DNA of 64,000 nt, taken from the NCBI GenBank assembly GCA_031769625.1, contig JAUIMM010000188.1:5558001-5622000 (forward strand). The letters are read 5' to 3'. Both the position numbers and the translations under genes were made by a program. This DNA comes from Taudactylus pleione (lineage: Eukaryota > Chordata > Amphibia > Anura > Myobatrachidae). Below the pieces are notes generated by a model. That model saw nothing but the letters and a program-made list of their open reading frames with translations, made no database searches and had not been told where the DNA came from. Shown one piece after another: positions 53,052 to 62,256 of the stretch (the first letter of the stretch is position 1; each line of letters begins with the position of its first letter).

Positions 53052-53112
53052 TATGATCCCTATGGCTACATGCATTTTTTGAAAAGTAACAGTGTGTTTT
53101 CATCAACACATT

Positions 53113-53711
53113 GGCCCTGATTCAGAGCCGCTCGTAAGCGGCCGCTCGTTCGTTCTGACCGATGTTCGCACATCTGCGCATGCGTACGGATTTTAATACG
53201 CATGCGCGAACCAGTCAGTGCGGCCGAAAATCGTTTGTTCGCTATATAGCAAATGCCTGCTATTTTGAGTGACAGAAGGAGGCGTATGTGGGTGGTAACA
53301 GGGGAAGGTGCTAGAAAACGGGGGTGTAGAATTCGAACGCAGGCGTGCTTAAAGGTCAAAACGGGCATTTTAAGGGAGTGCATAATTAATACAGCAGCGT
53401 CATCGACCACGTCACTTGGTTTTTTTTTACTCAGAACTGCTCGCAAAATAGCGGTTGAAAAAACCAGCCACAAGAATAGCGAGCAGTTCATACGCTGTTC
53501 GATGTACTCGATTAATCTAATAAATAGCGGACATGACGTATGGTGCGAGCGGCAAGGGGGCGTATTTTTCAAAATTACAACCGCAAGTTTTGCTCGCTCG
53601 TTCAGACTTAGAGGCGTGAACAGTCCGCAATTAGCGAACGGTTCATTTGAATAGCCACCCCTTGTTCTAGAACGAAAGACCGCAAATAGCGAGCGGCTCT
53701 GAATCAGGGCC
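53113..53711. mobile_element. Fam1 MITE copy 8, divergent subtype
   Basis: The ends 'ggccctgattcagagccg' and 'cggctctgaatcagggcc' form a perfect 18-bp inverted pair with flanks ATT and ATA. The inside differs from typical copies and reads as one long imperfect palindrome (aaaatcgtttgttcgctata, 'gttctagaacgaaag'). It lies 61 bp from copy 7. Confidence 0.9.
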
Positions 53712-53770
53712 ATAGATCTTACTGACTGCTTTGGGTCTCGTTTACATTTGGATGTACAGTAAGACAATTG

Positions 53771-54018
53771 TATGACACGCCTCTCAGATGTAGCAGTACA
53801 CGCCCATCACATGTATGACACGTCCCTCAGATGTAGCAGTACATGCCCATCACATGTATGACACGCCTCTCAGATGTAGCAGTACACGCCCATCACATGT
53901 ATGACACGCCCCTCAGATGTAGCAGTACACGCCCATCACATGTATGACACGCCTCTCAGATGTAGTAGTACACGCCCATCACATGTATGACACACCTCTC
54001 AGATGTATCAGTACACGC
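53771..54018. repeat. 43-bp tandem repeat
   Basis: About 5.7 units of 43 bp start with 'tatgacacgcctctcagatg' at 53771, 53814, 53857, 53900, 53943 and 53986. Copies differ at one to three positions. Probably variable in length between individuals. Confidence 0.95.
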
Positions 54019-54200
54019 CAACTTTACCGCCGCGCTCATAGGTGTTGCTTTCACAACCACCCTGAAATGTTTTTTCAAAAGTAGGCAAGTATGCTATTAG
54101 GTTCTTGTGGAACTACAAGTCCCAGCGTGAAGGCTGACACATCACGCTGGAACTTGCCACAGGTTGTTTAAGCTTGGGATAAATCCTGTATATGTGTGTA
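54019..54200. repeat. Fam2 and Fam8-like fragments
   Basis: A Fam2 right end 'gtaggcaagtatg' ends at 54093. 'aactacaagtcccagcgtg' (54111) recalls the Fam8 interior. Confidence 0.45.
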
Positions 54201-54635
54201 AAGCTCTTCTTTATGAATGCACCAATGAACTCTGACTCGATCTCCACGCTATCCGAAGCCCTGCAAAAATGTATCTAACTGCGCAATTACGGCGAGCAAT
54301 CCAATTTCCTCAGTCATTCTCAATACAGTTTATGTACCTGAAACCTCTCCACGGTTACAGTTAAACACACATAATGAAACCCAGTCTGACACAATTTCCC
54401 AGAGCCTTTGATACTCTTGGTAATTATGCAGGAATTGGACCTCATCCCCTAAGCTGGTTTCATAATGCCTGTAACCCCTAAACTATTCCATGCTTTCCTT
54501 TATCAGGACAATATCAGGACGTGTCAGTTTGTGGCTGAACTGTTAACCCTTTATTTATCAGACAAAAAGTTAGAGAGCGTGGAGGCTCATACGGAGTTGA
54601 ACATACTGTAGGTAATTTGTTTTGCCTAAGATGTG
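54201..54635. promoter_or_regulatory. Candidate conserved non-coding element
   Basis: Repeat-free between two MITE-rich stretches, with 'ctgcgcaattacggcgagca', 'tggtaattatgcaggaattg' and 'gagcctttgatactcttgg' (TCF-like core). No open frame of note. Inference from composition. Confidence 0.38.
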
Positions 54636-54649
54636 AATTTTAGTACTGT

Positions 54650-55151
54650 GGGCCTGATTCAGACCCGCTCGCAAGCGGGTCGATGGCCGGGCAGTGCGCA
54701 CGACTGCGTGTACGCGAGCCCTGGAGCAAGCGAGAAATCACTCGCTCCAGGGCTCGCAACAAAACGGGGCGGCTGGCGATGCTGATCGACAGCTCACCCC
54801 GTTTTGTAGGCGGGGAGGGGGAGGTGGCTGGCCAAAAGGAGGCGTTCCCGAAGGAACGCCTGCCGTTTGAGGGCGGCCCTACTGACATCACTCGTGATGT
54901 CAGAAGTTGAGCTTCCTGCTCTATTAGAGCCGGAAGCTCACTGGGGCTTGCGGGAACGAGACCCTACCACAAGGGTCTCGTCGCAAACACGATGGTCGCG
55001 ACCATCGCGACCATCACCTGGCCGCTCGCAAAAGCTGTTGGTGGTCACCCAGAGCTTAGCGAGCGGCCAGGAGGCTGGCTCCAAAAAAAAGAAAAAACGC
55101 CCTGATTCAGAGCAAGCGTTCTGAAAGAGCGTCCGGCTCTGAATCAGGGCC
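54650..55151. mobile_element. Fam1 MITE copy 9
   Basis: The ends 'gggcctgattcagaccc' and 'gctctgaatcagggcc' are flanked by TGT at 54647-54649 and 55152-55154. The palindrome chain includes 'gagccctggagcaagcgag' facing 'ctcgctccagggctcg', 'catcactcgtgatgtcag' and 'ggtcgcgaccatcgcgacc'. Confidence 0.93.
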
Positions 55152-55154
55152 TGT

Positions 55155-55570
55155 GCACCTAAAATGCATACGTATGTGCGTACATACAGATGTGTCCTTA
55201 CTTAGCATTGCTCTCAGCGCGGCACATGTTCAGCGGAGCGGTGCAAGATGGTGTAATGTACTTCTGCATGGCCGACACTATTGCTCCACACTTCACATAG
55301 AACTTTCTATTGCGAAAATTTGCACCAAAGTAACAAAATAATTAATTAGATTATCAAAAAAGAAGCAGAATATTAGTAAAATGTAGCAAAGAACATTATG
55401 CTGTCTGTCCGTGAGACTGACAATGCGGCTAAAAGTGGACAATGGTTATTTGTCACGTATGTCACAGATCACTGTGTGATAGGCACAACATGATCTTCCA
55501 TGTTTTGCCACACTGTTGGTCTTAGGGCTGAAGAGTAACGTTGAGAAGGCTTCATGCTCCTTGCTTTTAC
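55155..55570. other. Unique DNA
   Basis: Nothing recognised. Confidence 0.3.
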
Positions 55571-55860
55571 TGCATATTTAATATTAGAGATTTGCTGTTC
55601 GGTTTTCCTGAAAACTAAACAAAATAAACCCAAACTTTGGGGTGCCGAGTCGAGTTACAGTTCGGTTCATTTGGGGTTCTAAGTAGAATTGTGTCCCGGC
55701 TTGGGTCTACTGTAAATTCGGAACTGAGATTTAAACATCTCAGGTTATGGATTACATGGAAAACAGGTCCAAATGACATGATTTTTGCTGTTTTTATCAA
55801 TTTTAAAGAAATCCAAAACTAAAACAGAAAAGAACCTAAACACTTGAGAGTAGTCATTCT
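55571..55860. mobile_element. MITE related to 24032-24203
   Basis: The left 'attagagatttgctgttcgg' resembles the left end at 24032. The inside repeats 'gttcggttttc' and 'cagttcggttca'. The right boundary is unclear. Confidence 0.45.
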
Positions 55861-55861
55861 A

Positions 55862-56145
55862 TCGATGAGCGATATATTACGAGTGCATCGGCGGATGTGT
55901 ACCGTGCACCCGATAGGTCTGTGACCAACATCATTCACAGACCGATCAGGTCAGCCCTGCAGCACAGCCAATGGCAGTGCATCTGGCTTTGTGTATGGGT
56001 GACCCACCGACCGTCTGTACACTTGCTGCCGAGATAGCCAACACTGACATCTCAACTGGGCGGGCAAATTCAAATGCCCAGTCGTGATGTCAGCCCATAC
56101 ACATCGGGCAGCCGATTGGTAAGTATGCACCTAGCTTAAATCTCA
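55862..56145. mobile_element. Fam4-like element
   Basis: It ends with 'gtaagtatgcacctagct', similar to the Fam4 right end (gtgtatgcacct). The interior words 'accgatcaggtcagccctgc' and 'gatgtcagcccatacacatc' show partial symmetry. The left end is decayed. Confidence 0.5.
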
Positions 56146-56187
56146 TTACACATTTTACATCTGCCCCACCTGCTCTGCAACATGGAT

Positions 56188-56515
56188 TTACCGGGATGTA
56201 GTCAGCACCCCGGCGTGCGGAATGGTGATGGGCAAAATACCGGCGCCGGAATCCCTACACCGCCGGGATCCAAGCTCCAGCATCCCAACCGCCGGCATCC
56301 TGAAGGTAAGTATCTGGGGTTAGGGAACAGTTAGGTTTAGGGTTAGGCACTAATGGGGGAGAGTTAGGTTTAGGGTGCGGGGAGGGGAGGTTAGGTTTAG
56401 GCACTAGGGGGTAGGGTTATGGTTAGGGGTAGGGGTAAGGGTTAGCGTTAGGGTACTTACCTGATAGTGTCGGGATTCTGACCAGCGGCATCCCAACGAC
56501 CGGGATCCCATATCC
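56188..56515. mobile_element. Fam7 unit with short TTAGG array
   Basis: The left edge 'ccgggatgtagtcagcaccc' with 'aataccggcgccggaatccc' and 'catcctgaaggtaagtatc', then a TTAGG-type array of about 150 bp, then the right edge 'cttacctgatagtgtcggga' and 'acgaccgggatccc'. This is the clearest complete Fam7 unit: two inverted CGGGAT-type edges around an array. Confidence 0.75.
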
Positions 56516-56690
56516 AAACCAGTTTCACCATGGTGCAAAGTTACTTTCTCTTTTTTGTTTTGCTCAGAATCAGTCTTTGGCAGAGCTTTCTAATGACTAT
56601 AATGCTACACAAATGTTGCTAAGTGCCGTACAACAACCATAAGGCAACATGAAAATTATTAGCGATGATTGCTAAATCAACTTACTATCA
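56516..56690. other. Unique DNA
   Basis: Nothing recognised. Confidence 0.3.
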
Positions 56691-57070
56691 ATTGGGGATA
56701 GAAATGAACTTGTAGTCAAGACTCTTTAACCTCAATCCATCAAAAGCTTGTGTAGTTATACTCTGGACAATTAATTTCCTTAGTTTGTTTGGCTTAGATA
56801 AACTTTCCAGTTCAATTATCTCATTACGTTATTACATTTCCTGACACTGCTCAGCGGCACGAGCTAATACTGATATTTTTCATAATAAAAATACATTTTA
56901 AAAAAGTGCCACATTTTGGGCCGTTTTTTAAAAAAAATTCTCTTTATTTTGCGTTTACATAGAAATGTGACTGACCTTTAAATCATGCATTTTATTTATG
57001 TTTTATACAGTATATAACAAGATATTTTTAATAAACCAAAAAACAAAGTTATTACAGGATGTTGTTTTCT
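56691..57070. promoter_or_regulatory. Candidate conserved non-coding element
   Basis: A unique AT-rich block with 'ctctggacaattaatttcc', 'gagctaatactgatattttt' and 'cagttcaattatctcatta'. Several TAAT cores in about 200 bp; no frame, no transposon ends. Confidence 0.38.
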
Positions 57071-57337
57071 GGTCATTTAAACACATGCTCTATCACTGGC
57101 ATTGAAGCTAGCACTAGGGGCCTGATTCAGATTTGCACGCAAATGACATCGTAGCTGCGATCTCACACGGATCGCAATGTCTCCAAAGCTTACTGGAGCA
57201 AAGGGACGCCCGCTGCCGCCTTCTCATATACGTCAGACAATGTGCATCAACATAAACATCGAGAACATCGACGCAGATGGGGGAACCGCGCAGCTTCAGA
57301 GTAACTCTGACCTGTCTCACACACTGCGGCTCTACTG

Positions 57338-57650
57338 CATACTTGACGAATTCTGGCAGCCCATTCCAGGACGGGGGCTGCCTGGCCGGTACAGCAGTGA
57401 GGGTGGGGGGCTGCTGAAGTGGGCGGAGCGGGGGGAGGGGCATGTCCGCACAATTGCTTCATCACGGCCCCACCCCGCTACGATGAATCGCTGCCCCCCT
57501 CTGAACTGCCCACTTTCACGTGCAGTCGCGGGGGGGAGGGGTTTGGGGGCGGCGGATGATGCGGGTGACTTGCTTCTTCTTACAGGGTGTCGGAAGCAGC
57601 ACCCAATTTTCGGGAGGCTCCCGACAGTCCCGGGAGATTAGGCAAGTATG
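57338..57650. mobile_element. Fam2 MITE inside Fam1
   Basis: The left 'catacttgacgaattctgg' and right 'gagattaggcaagtatg' have the perfect 8-bp duplication CTCTACTG at 57330-57337 and 57651-57658. It holds the family core 'cacaattgcttcatcacggc' and 'ttttcgggaggctcccgac'. It is younger than its Fam1 host. Confidence 0.94.
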
Positions 57651-57941
57651 CTCTACTGACACGCTAACAGCTCTCATGCTGCGAAATAGATCGCAGTGGC
57701 TAATTTATTCACGCCCATGAAACGGTCCAGGCACATCTGCGATTGCCTAGCCACCCTCCGTTACCTGCCCCCAAACGCTGACTACCTGTCACTCCCTTGA
57801 GTGAATCTGCAAGTGAATCCTCTGCGTGAGCGTAATTGCGAATAAATCAGCAGGTGCGCAGTGTGGCTTTCGCGCATACGCAATGGCTAACAGTCGCTCA
57901 ATCTGTGTACACATCGGCATTTGCCTGTGGATCTGAATCAG

Positions 57942-58480
57942 GGGGTCATTCAGACCCGCTCGCGAGCAGCAGTACGCTCGCAAGCGGGTCGATGTTCCCC
58001 ACTGCGCATGCGCACGACGGAGGGAGCTCCGTCGTGCGCATGCGCGAGACCTGGGGAGCGACAGGCTTTCCATCGCTCCGGGTCTCGCACCAAAGGGGGC
58101 GTGCTGTCGATGTTGATGGACAGCACGCCCCCTTTGGTGGGCGTGCCAGGGGCGTTCCTGCCAGACGGAGGCGTTCCCATGGGAACGCCTACCGTCTGAA
58201 GCCGGCCCCACTGACATCACTAGTGATGTCAGTGGGAGTGATTTTGGCTCTGATAGAGCCAAAATCACTCCAGGGCTTGTGGCAGGGAGACCCTACCGCA
58301 GGGTCTCCGTCGCAAGTCCGATGGTCGCGATGGTCAAGACCATCGCGACCATCTTTTTGGCTGCTCGCATATGCTGTGGGTGGTCACCCACAGCTATACG
58401 AGCGGCCAGGAGGCCGCTCCATTTTCATGGAGGATTCAGAGCGAGCGCTCTGGTCAGAGTGTCCGGCTCTGAATCAGGCC
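57942..58480. mobile_element. Fam1 MITE copy 11
   Basis: The left end is altered (gggtcattcagacccgc) and the right end is 'ggctctgaatcaggcc'. The palindrome chain is clear: 'gcgcacgacggagggagctc', 'aagggggcgtgctgtcgatg', 'catcactagtgatgtcag', 'ttggctctgatagagccaa'. Copy 10 is the host at 57117-57945. Confidence 0.88.
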
Positions 58481-58481
58481 C

Positions 58482-58758
58482 TAAGACCCTTAATCCACAG
58501 CCAAGATTTGTACTTATTTAGCAAGCATGAGTATTGTGTTATGACTAGTTCAGCACAGAACACTCATTTTCCAGAGCCCAGTGTTACCATTATTTGCACA
58601 GTGATCTAGTTTAATCCAAGCTGCATAAAGCTTTGTTACATTTATTTCCAATAAATAACCTTGGCAGTGCCACAGCCCACACCACCTCCTGGCACCTTAG
58701 ACAGCTCTGGTGCGCTGAAATTCTGGTTGCAGAGAAGAGAAGCTGGCAGTCAGGAGAC
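58482..58758. other. Unique DNA
   Basis: Nothing recognised. Confidence 0.3.
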
Positions 58759-58761
58759 ACA

Positions 58762-59280
58762 GGGCCTGATTCAGCAAGGATCGCAGTTGCTTATACGCAC
58801 GCAATCAGCCAATTACGCACTGCACATGCATTGCAGTGCGCGTGAGCCAACAAGACGCTGTGATTGGGACTGCAGTGACCACAGAGACCCATTGCAGAGT
58901 GATTGACAGGAAGTGCCAATTGTGGGTGGTGACGAGGGGTGGTCGGGTGAACGCAGGCGTGCCAGTGGGTTTCAACGGCGTTGCAGGGGCGTGCATAAAT
59001 TAGTCACTGTGATACCAGACGCAGCCTGTGGTCTCATAGCGTGCGCAGAAGGAAGCAATACCAGAGTTAGGTCTGACCTGCCTTAACTGTGCATATGGAT
59101 CCGATGTTACCGATTGTTTCGCTATGTTGCCCAAGTGTACGGATGTGAGTAAGGGGAGTGAGCGTCCTAATGTCAGGCTGCGATCGCAATGCGAATGCAA
59201 ACATTTACATATCACCGTTGATATTAGCAACTGCGTTGCATGTGGATAAGCATAATAGAGATTCATTCTGTACCAGGCCC
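58762..59280. mobile_element. Fam1 MITE copy 12, non-palindromic subtype
   Basis: The ends 'gggcctgattcagcaagg' and 'attctgtaccaggccc' are flanked by ACA at 58759-58761 and 59281-59283. The interior is not a simple hairpin. It matches 62257-62782 in order: 'cattgcagagtgattgacag', 'gtggtcgg', 'caggcgtgccagtg', 'cgtgcataaattag', 'aggtctgacct', 'tccgatgttaccgat', 'gtacggatgtg', 'ggctgcgatcgc'. Confidence 0.92.
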
Positions 59281-59289
59281 ACAGTGCTG

Positions 59290-59436
59290 CCAGGATAGGA
59301 ATCAGGGATTTTTCAGGGAGGGGTTTTTCCATTTAGAATACACTACAATGGATTAAGGGTTTGGAGAGTCTACTAATCAATGAACGGGTATTGGAAATGT
59401 GTGTGTACAGTATATTTCCGTTTCTTTTACTCTGTT
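59290..59436. other. Unique DNA
   Basis: Short stretch between the MITE and the SINE. Nothing recognised. Confidence 0.3.
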
Positions 59437-59783
59437 GGTATTAGTGTAATGGTAGCATTACTGCCTCACAGCACTGAGGTCGTTGGTTCGATACCCACTA
59501 CGGCCCTAACTGTGTGGAGTTTGTATATTCTCCCTGTGCTTGCGTGGGTTTCCTCCGGGTTCTCCGGTTTCCTCCCACACTCCAAAAATATACTGGTAGG
59601 TTAATTGGCTCCTAACAAAATTACCCCTATTGTGTGTATGTGCGTGTGCATGTGGTAGGGAATATAGATTGTAAGCTCCACTGGGGCAGGACTGATGTGA
59701 ATGGCCGAATATTCTCTGTAAAAGCGCTGCGGAATATGTGTGCGCTATATAAATAACTGGTAATAATAATAATAATAATAATA
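59437..59783 (+). mobile_element. V-SINE, full length
   Basis: The tRNA-like head has an A-box-like 'tagtgtaatggtag' (59442-59455) and a B-box 'ggttcgatacc' (59485-59495) for RNA polymerase III. The central V-domain runs 59511-59588 (gtgtggagtttgtatattct; gcgtgggtttcctccggg; 'tttcctcccacactcc'). The 3' part 'gcgctgcggaatatgtgtgc' with 'tatataaata' resembles an L2 LINE tail and ends in (AAT)n. This central domain defines the vertebrate V-SINE superfamily. The source tRNA was not determined. Confidence 0.92.
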
Positions 59784-59789
59784 TTAGCT

Positions 59790-60383
59790 ATTGGCAGGCA
59801 GGCTCAAAAAACATATTGTATGCTTTTCGCAATTCCGATAGAAGTCTATGGAGGTTGCAATCGCAAACGAAATCCAAGGGACTGCAGCAGATATCTTATA
59901 TAACCTTCTAATACATAGTCCTGATAATTAATTAGGCAACCCTGCCAAAATAGCTTGTTACATCAGCCCCTTTATAAACTAAAATACTGTTGGCAAATAT
60001 GTTTTTGTATAGAGACTTGTATCATGGAAACTGTATATTTGATTGAGTACTTATACTGAGAATGTCGCTGGCCAGGTGGAAGTATTAATTTGTAAAGCAA
60101 ACTTTTCCAATACCAGAACTTAATATTCTGATAAATGTATTTATATGCATGCAAAGAATATTTCATGATGGATAATGTAGCGTTGTGCGTTTCTTCTCCG
60201 TGTTCTTGTCACATTCTGCAAATTGGGAATTGTAGTTCTTTAAGCCTTGTATGCTATAGCTTTCCCTGCCCGAATGTACTGTAACAATAAGTATACACAA
60301 TATGAAGAGACTTGTATGCTATAGCGTACGCAGGGAAGGTTTCTTAGTAACTAGAACCCCCCCTGACAGGGCAGTGGATAGAC
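59790..60383. other. Unique DNA with a duplicated word
   Basis: 'cttgtatgctatagc' occurs at about 60246 and 60311, each followed by a 'ccctgcc/gcaggga'-type sequence, suggesting a small decayed repeat. Otherwise nothing recognised. Confidence 0.35.
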
Positions 60384-60605
60384 CCCCTTCAGTAGATGTA
60401 CCCTGACGTCATCAGCTACTGTCCAACGTGGACATACAGGGGCAATATAAACCTGTGGCGAGCGAAACAAGCTGACGTGCCCGAAGCATGGCGAGCAAAG
60501 CAAGCCCGCGGGGAGACAAATTTCTTCTTTTGGTGGCCTTTATGGGCATGGAACCGCACTTCCGCCCTTGCTCCACGTCACTTCCAGGTACATCTACTGA
60601 AGGGG
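60384..60605. mobile_element. MITE with CCCCTTCAGTAGATGTACC ends
   Basis: The left 'ccccttcagtagatgtacc' and right 'ggtacatctactgaagggg' are a perfect 19-bp inverted repeat around about 220 bp. The interior has 'gcgagcgaaacaagc' and 'gcgagcaaagcaagc', a duplicated word. No duplication of the target could be fixed. Confidence 0.85.
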
Positions 60606-60834
60606 ATCTATGCTCTACCCGCCTGACAGACTCGGGAGCATGCACCATCTTAATAAGCCCTGCCCTCTCACCGGCTAATTGCAGCAATTCGTGGGCCGAT
60701 CGGGAGGAGGCGGAGCCAATAGGACGCGATTCCATTAGAATCAAGTCATTAGGCTGAATTGCCGCTAGGAGGTGGGGCCTAATGGCAGTGCCAGCCTGCA
60801 AGGTCCTGTCCCAAACTCCCCATTAGTAGGGATG
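60606..60834. other. Fam2-like interior fragment
   Basis: 'gaggaggcggagccaatagg' and 'acgcgattccattagaatca' look like the middle of a Fam2 element. No ends are visible. Confidence 0.35.
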
Positions 60835-61010
60835 GATATCGGATCAAATCATGCGACGCAATGGCAACTAGCGGAATGTATCGTGCCGTGGCATCGTGCC
60901 CTCGCTGGGTACACACATCATGAAGTGTGTAGCCAGTCCGTGCACTGGCTATATGCTGACTTCCCATGGGAAGTGCTCTCTGCTAGTCACACACAGGTCA
61001 GGCAGTCCTA
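60835..61010. mobile_element. Fam4-like element
   Basis: 'gaatgtatcgtgccgtggca', 'ctgggtacacacatcatg' and 'aagtgtgtagccag' run parallel to the right part of 61583-61803. The left arm is incomplete. Confidence 0.55.
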
Positions 61011-61575
61011 AGGGGATGTGACTCCTCTCCCTGGTACGGCCAGGGAGTGCTTGCATTGGGAAGCCAGTGCCCTGTCTTTCTGTCTGCTGATGCAGTCGCT
61101 AGAAGTCAGTACATGCACCGGTCTGCCTGTCTTTGTGCGCATGTGCCGGTCTCAGCGACTGCCAGATACACTGCGCCGAAACATGCGGACTGCAGCACAG
61201 CGAGCAACCCCCCTCATCAAGAAGGGTACGAGCCATGGCTGACATCTTATCTCTGCATTCTTGTGCAAAACTATTCACACTCCTCCTCTCAGCTACTCTG
61301 TGCTTTACAATGAACAATCCCCTTCTTCCCTTCGACTGATGCAAAGTGATTCCCCTCTACAGACACCGCCCTCGGAAATCAAGGAGCACAACGGGTCCAT
61401 TGCTGAATTTACACACATTGGCCCAAATGTAACTTCAGCGATATGACCACTATATTTAAAGCAGCGTTTTGTTTTAAGGCAAAATCAACCTTTTAAACGT
61501 TACCTAGGCATTTTACCCCAGAGTGAGAATGATCACATGAATAACTTACTGTAATTTCATCACCATTTTTCTCAA
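61011..61575. other. Unique DNA
   Basis: Overlapping open frames on both strands, none with a recognised domain. Confidence 0.3.
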
Positions 61576-61582
61576 TCTGTAA

Positions 61583-61803
61583 AGCTGGCTACACACTATG
61601 CGATCCATTGCACGTATAGCGTGGATCGCATAGTGTTTACATCACACAGCAGATGGGACGATGAGATGTTCGACGCCTTGCTCCTAAATGAAGCATGGAA
61701 CGACACATTGCGCAGTTTGTCCGCTGCATCGTGCAGTGTGTATGGACAGCGAGATGTATCGTGCCATCGCTGGGTGCACACATCATGAAGTGTGTACCCG
61801 GCT
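61583..61803. mobile_element. Fam4-like MITE
   Basis: The left 'agctggctacacactatg' and right 'catgaagtgtgtacccggct' are inverted with a few mismatches, with flanks TAA (61580-61582) and TTA (61804-61806). Inner stem: 'ccattgcacgtatagcgtgg' and 'gcatcgtgcagtgtgtatgg'. Confidence 0.75.
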
Positions 61804-61824
61804 TTACTCTAAAAGCTCTTTGAA

Positions 61825-62220
61825 AACGGTGAGCAAGAATTTTTCATGTCACTTTTATTGCAACCCATGCGGCTCAGCCATGTTCTCCACACAGGTCAAG
61901 AAACTCAGAAAGTGATGATATTTATTAGCAAATGCAAACTGTCCTAAAAGTGTAAGACGCACTGCTATGAAATTACAGGCAAGGTATGAGGGAGGGTAGC
62001 CAGCTTCTCCATAACATAATCTCTTGGCTGATTATTCCAAAATTCATTTTATTACAAGTAAGCAAATATTTTATTACAACAAAATGCTCTAGGAAAACAA
62101 AGATTGACTATGATGCAACCAACATTTATCTGATAAACTCATTTAACAGCAGCATCTGTGTTCTCAGTCTAAGGTATTCTGGGCAATGGAAGCAGGATGG
62201 GTTTTCAAACAATAGGAAAA
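61825..62220. promoter_or_regulatory. Candidate conserved non-coding element
   Basis: A repeat-free AT-rich block with 'ttcatgtcacttttattgca', 'gatatttattagcaaatgc' and 'cttggctgattattcc'. No frame or transposon ends; similar in character to the other candidate blocks. Confidence 0.35.
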
Positions 62221-62256
62221 GCTTACGCTGTAACGCAAGGCCATTTTGCGGACTTA

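Larger units (their letters stand above)
57117..58480. mobile_element. Composite of two Fam1 MITEs
   Basis: A first copy starts 'ggggcctgattcagattt' and ends 'ggatctgaatcaggggg' near 57945. It runs straight into a second copy that ends 'gctctgaatcaggcc' at 58480. The pair as a whole is bordered by CTA at 57114-57116 and 58481-58483, suggesting that one copy landed in the terminus of the other. Confidence 0.75.

Noticed and set aside
53066..53767. 233-codon minus-strand frame
   Set aside because: It lies almost wholly in a divergent Fam1 element (53113-53711); the peptide has no recognised family.
57836..58609. 257-codon + strand frame
   Set aside because: It spans a Fam1 element and its flank, and the translation follows the MITE palindromes. 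No known domain.
59437..59530. Genuine tRNA gene
   Set aside because: A and B boxes are present, but the sequence continues into the V-SINE central domain and a LINE-like tail, and no acceptor stem closes.
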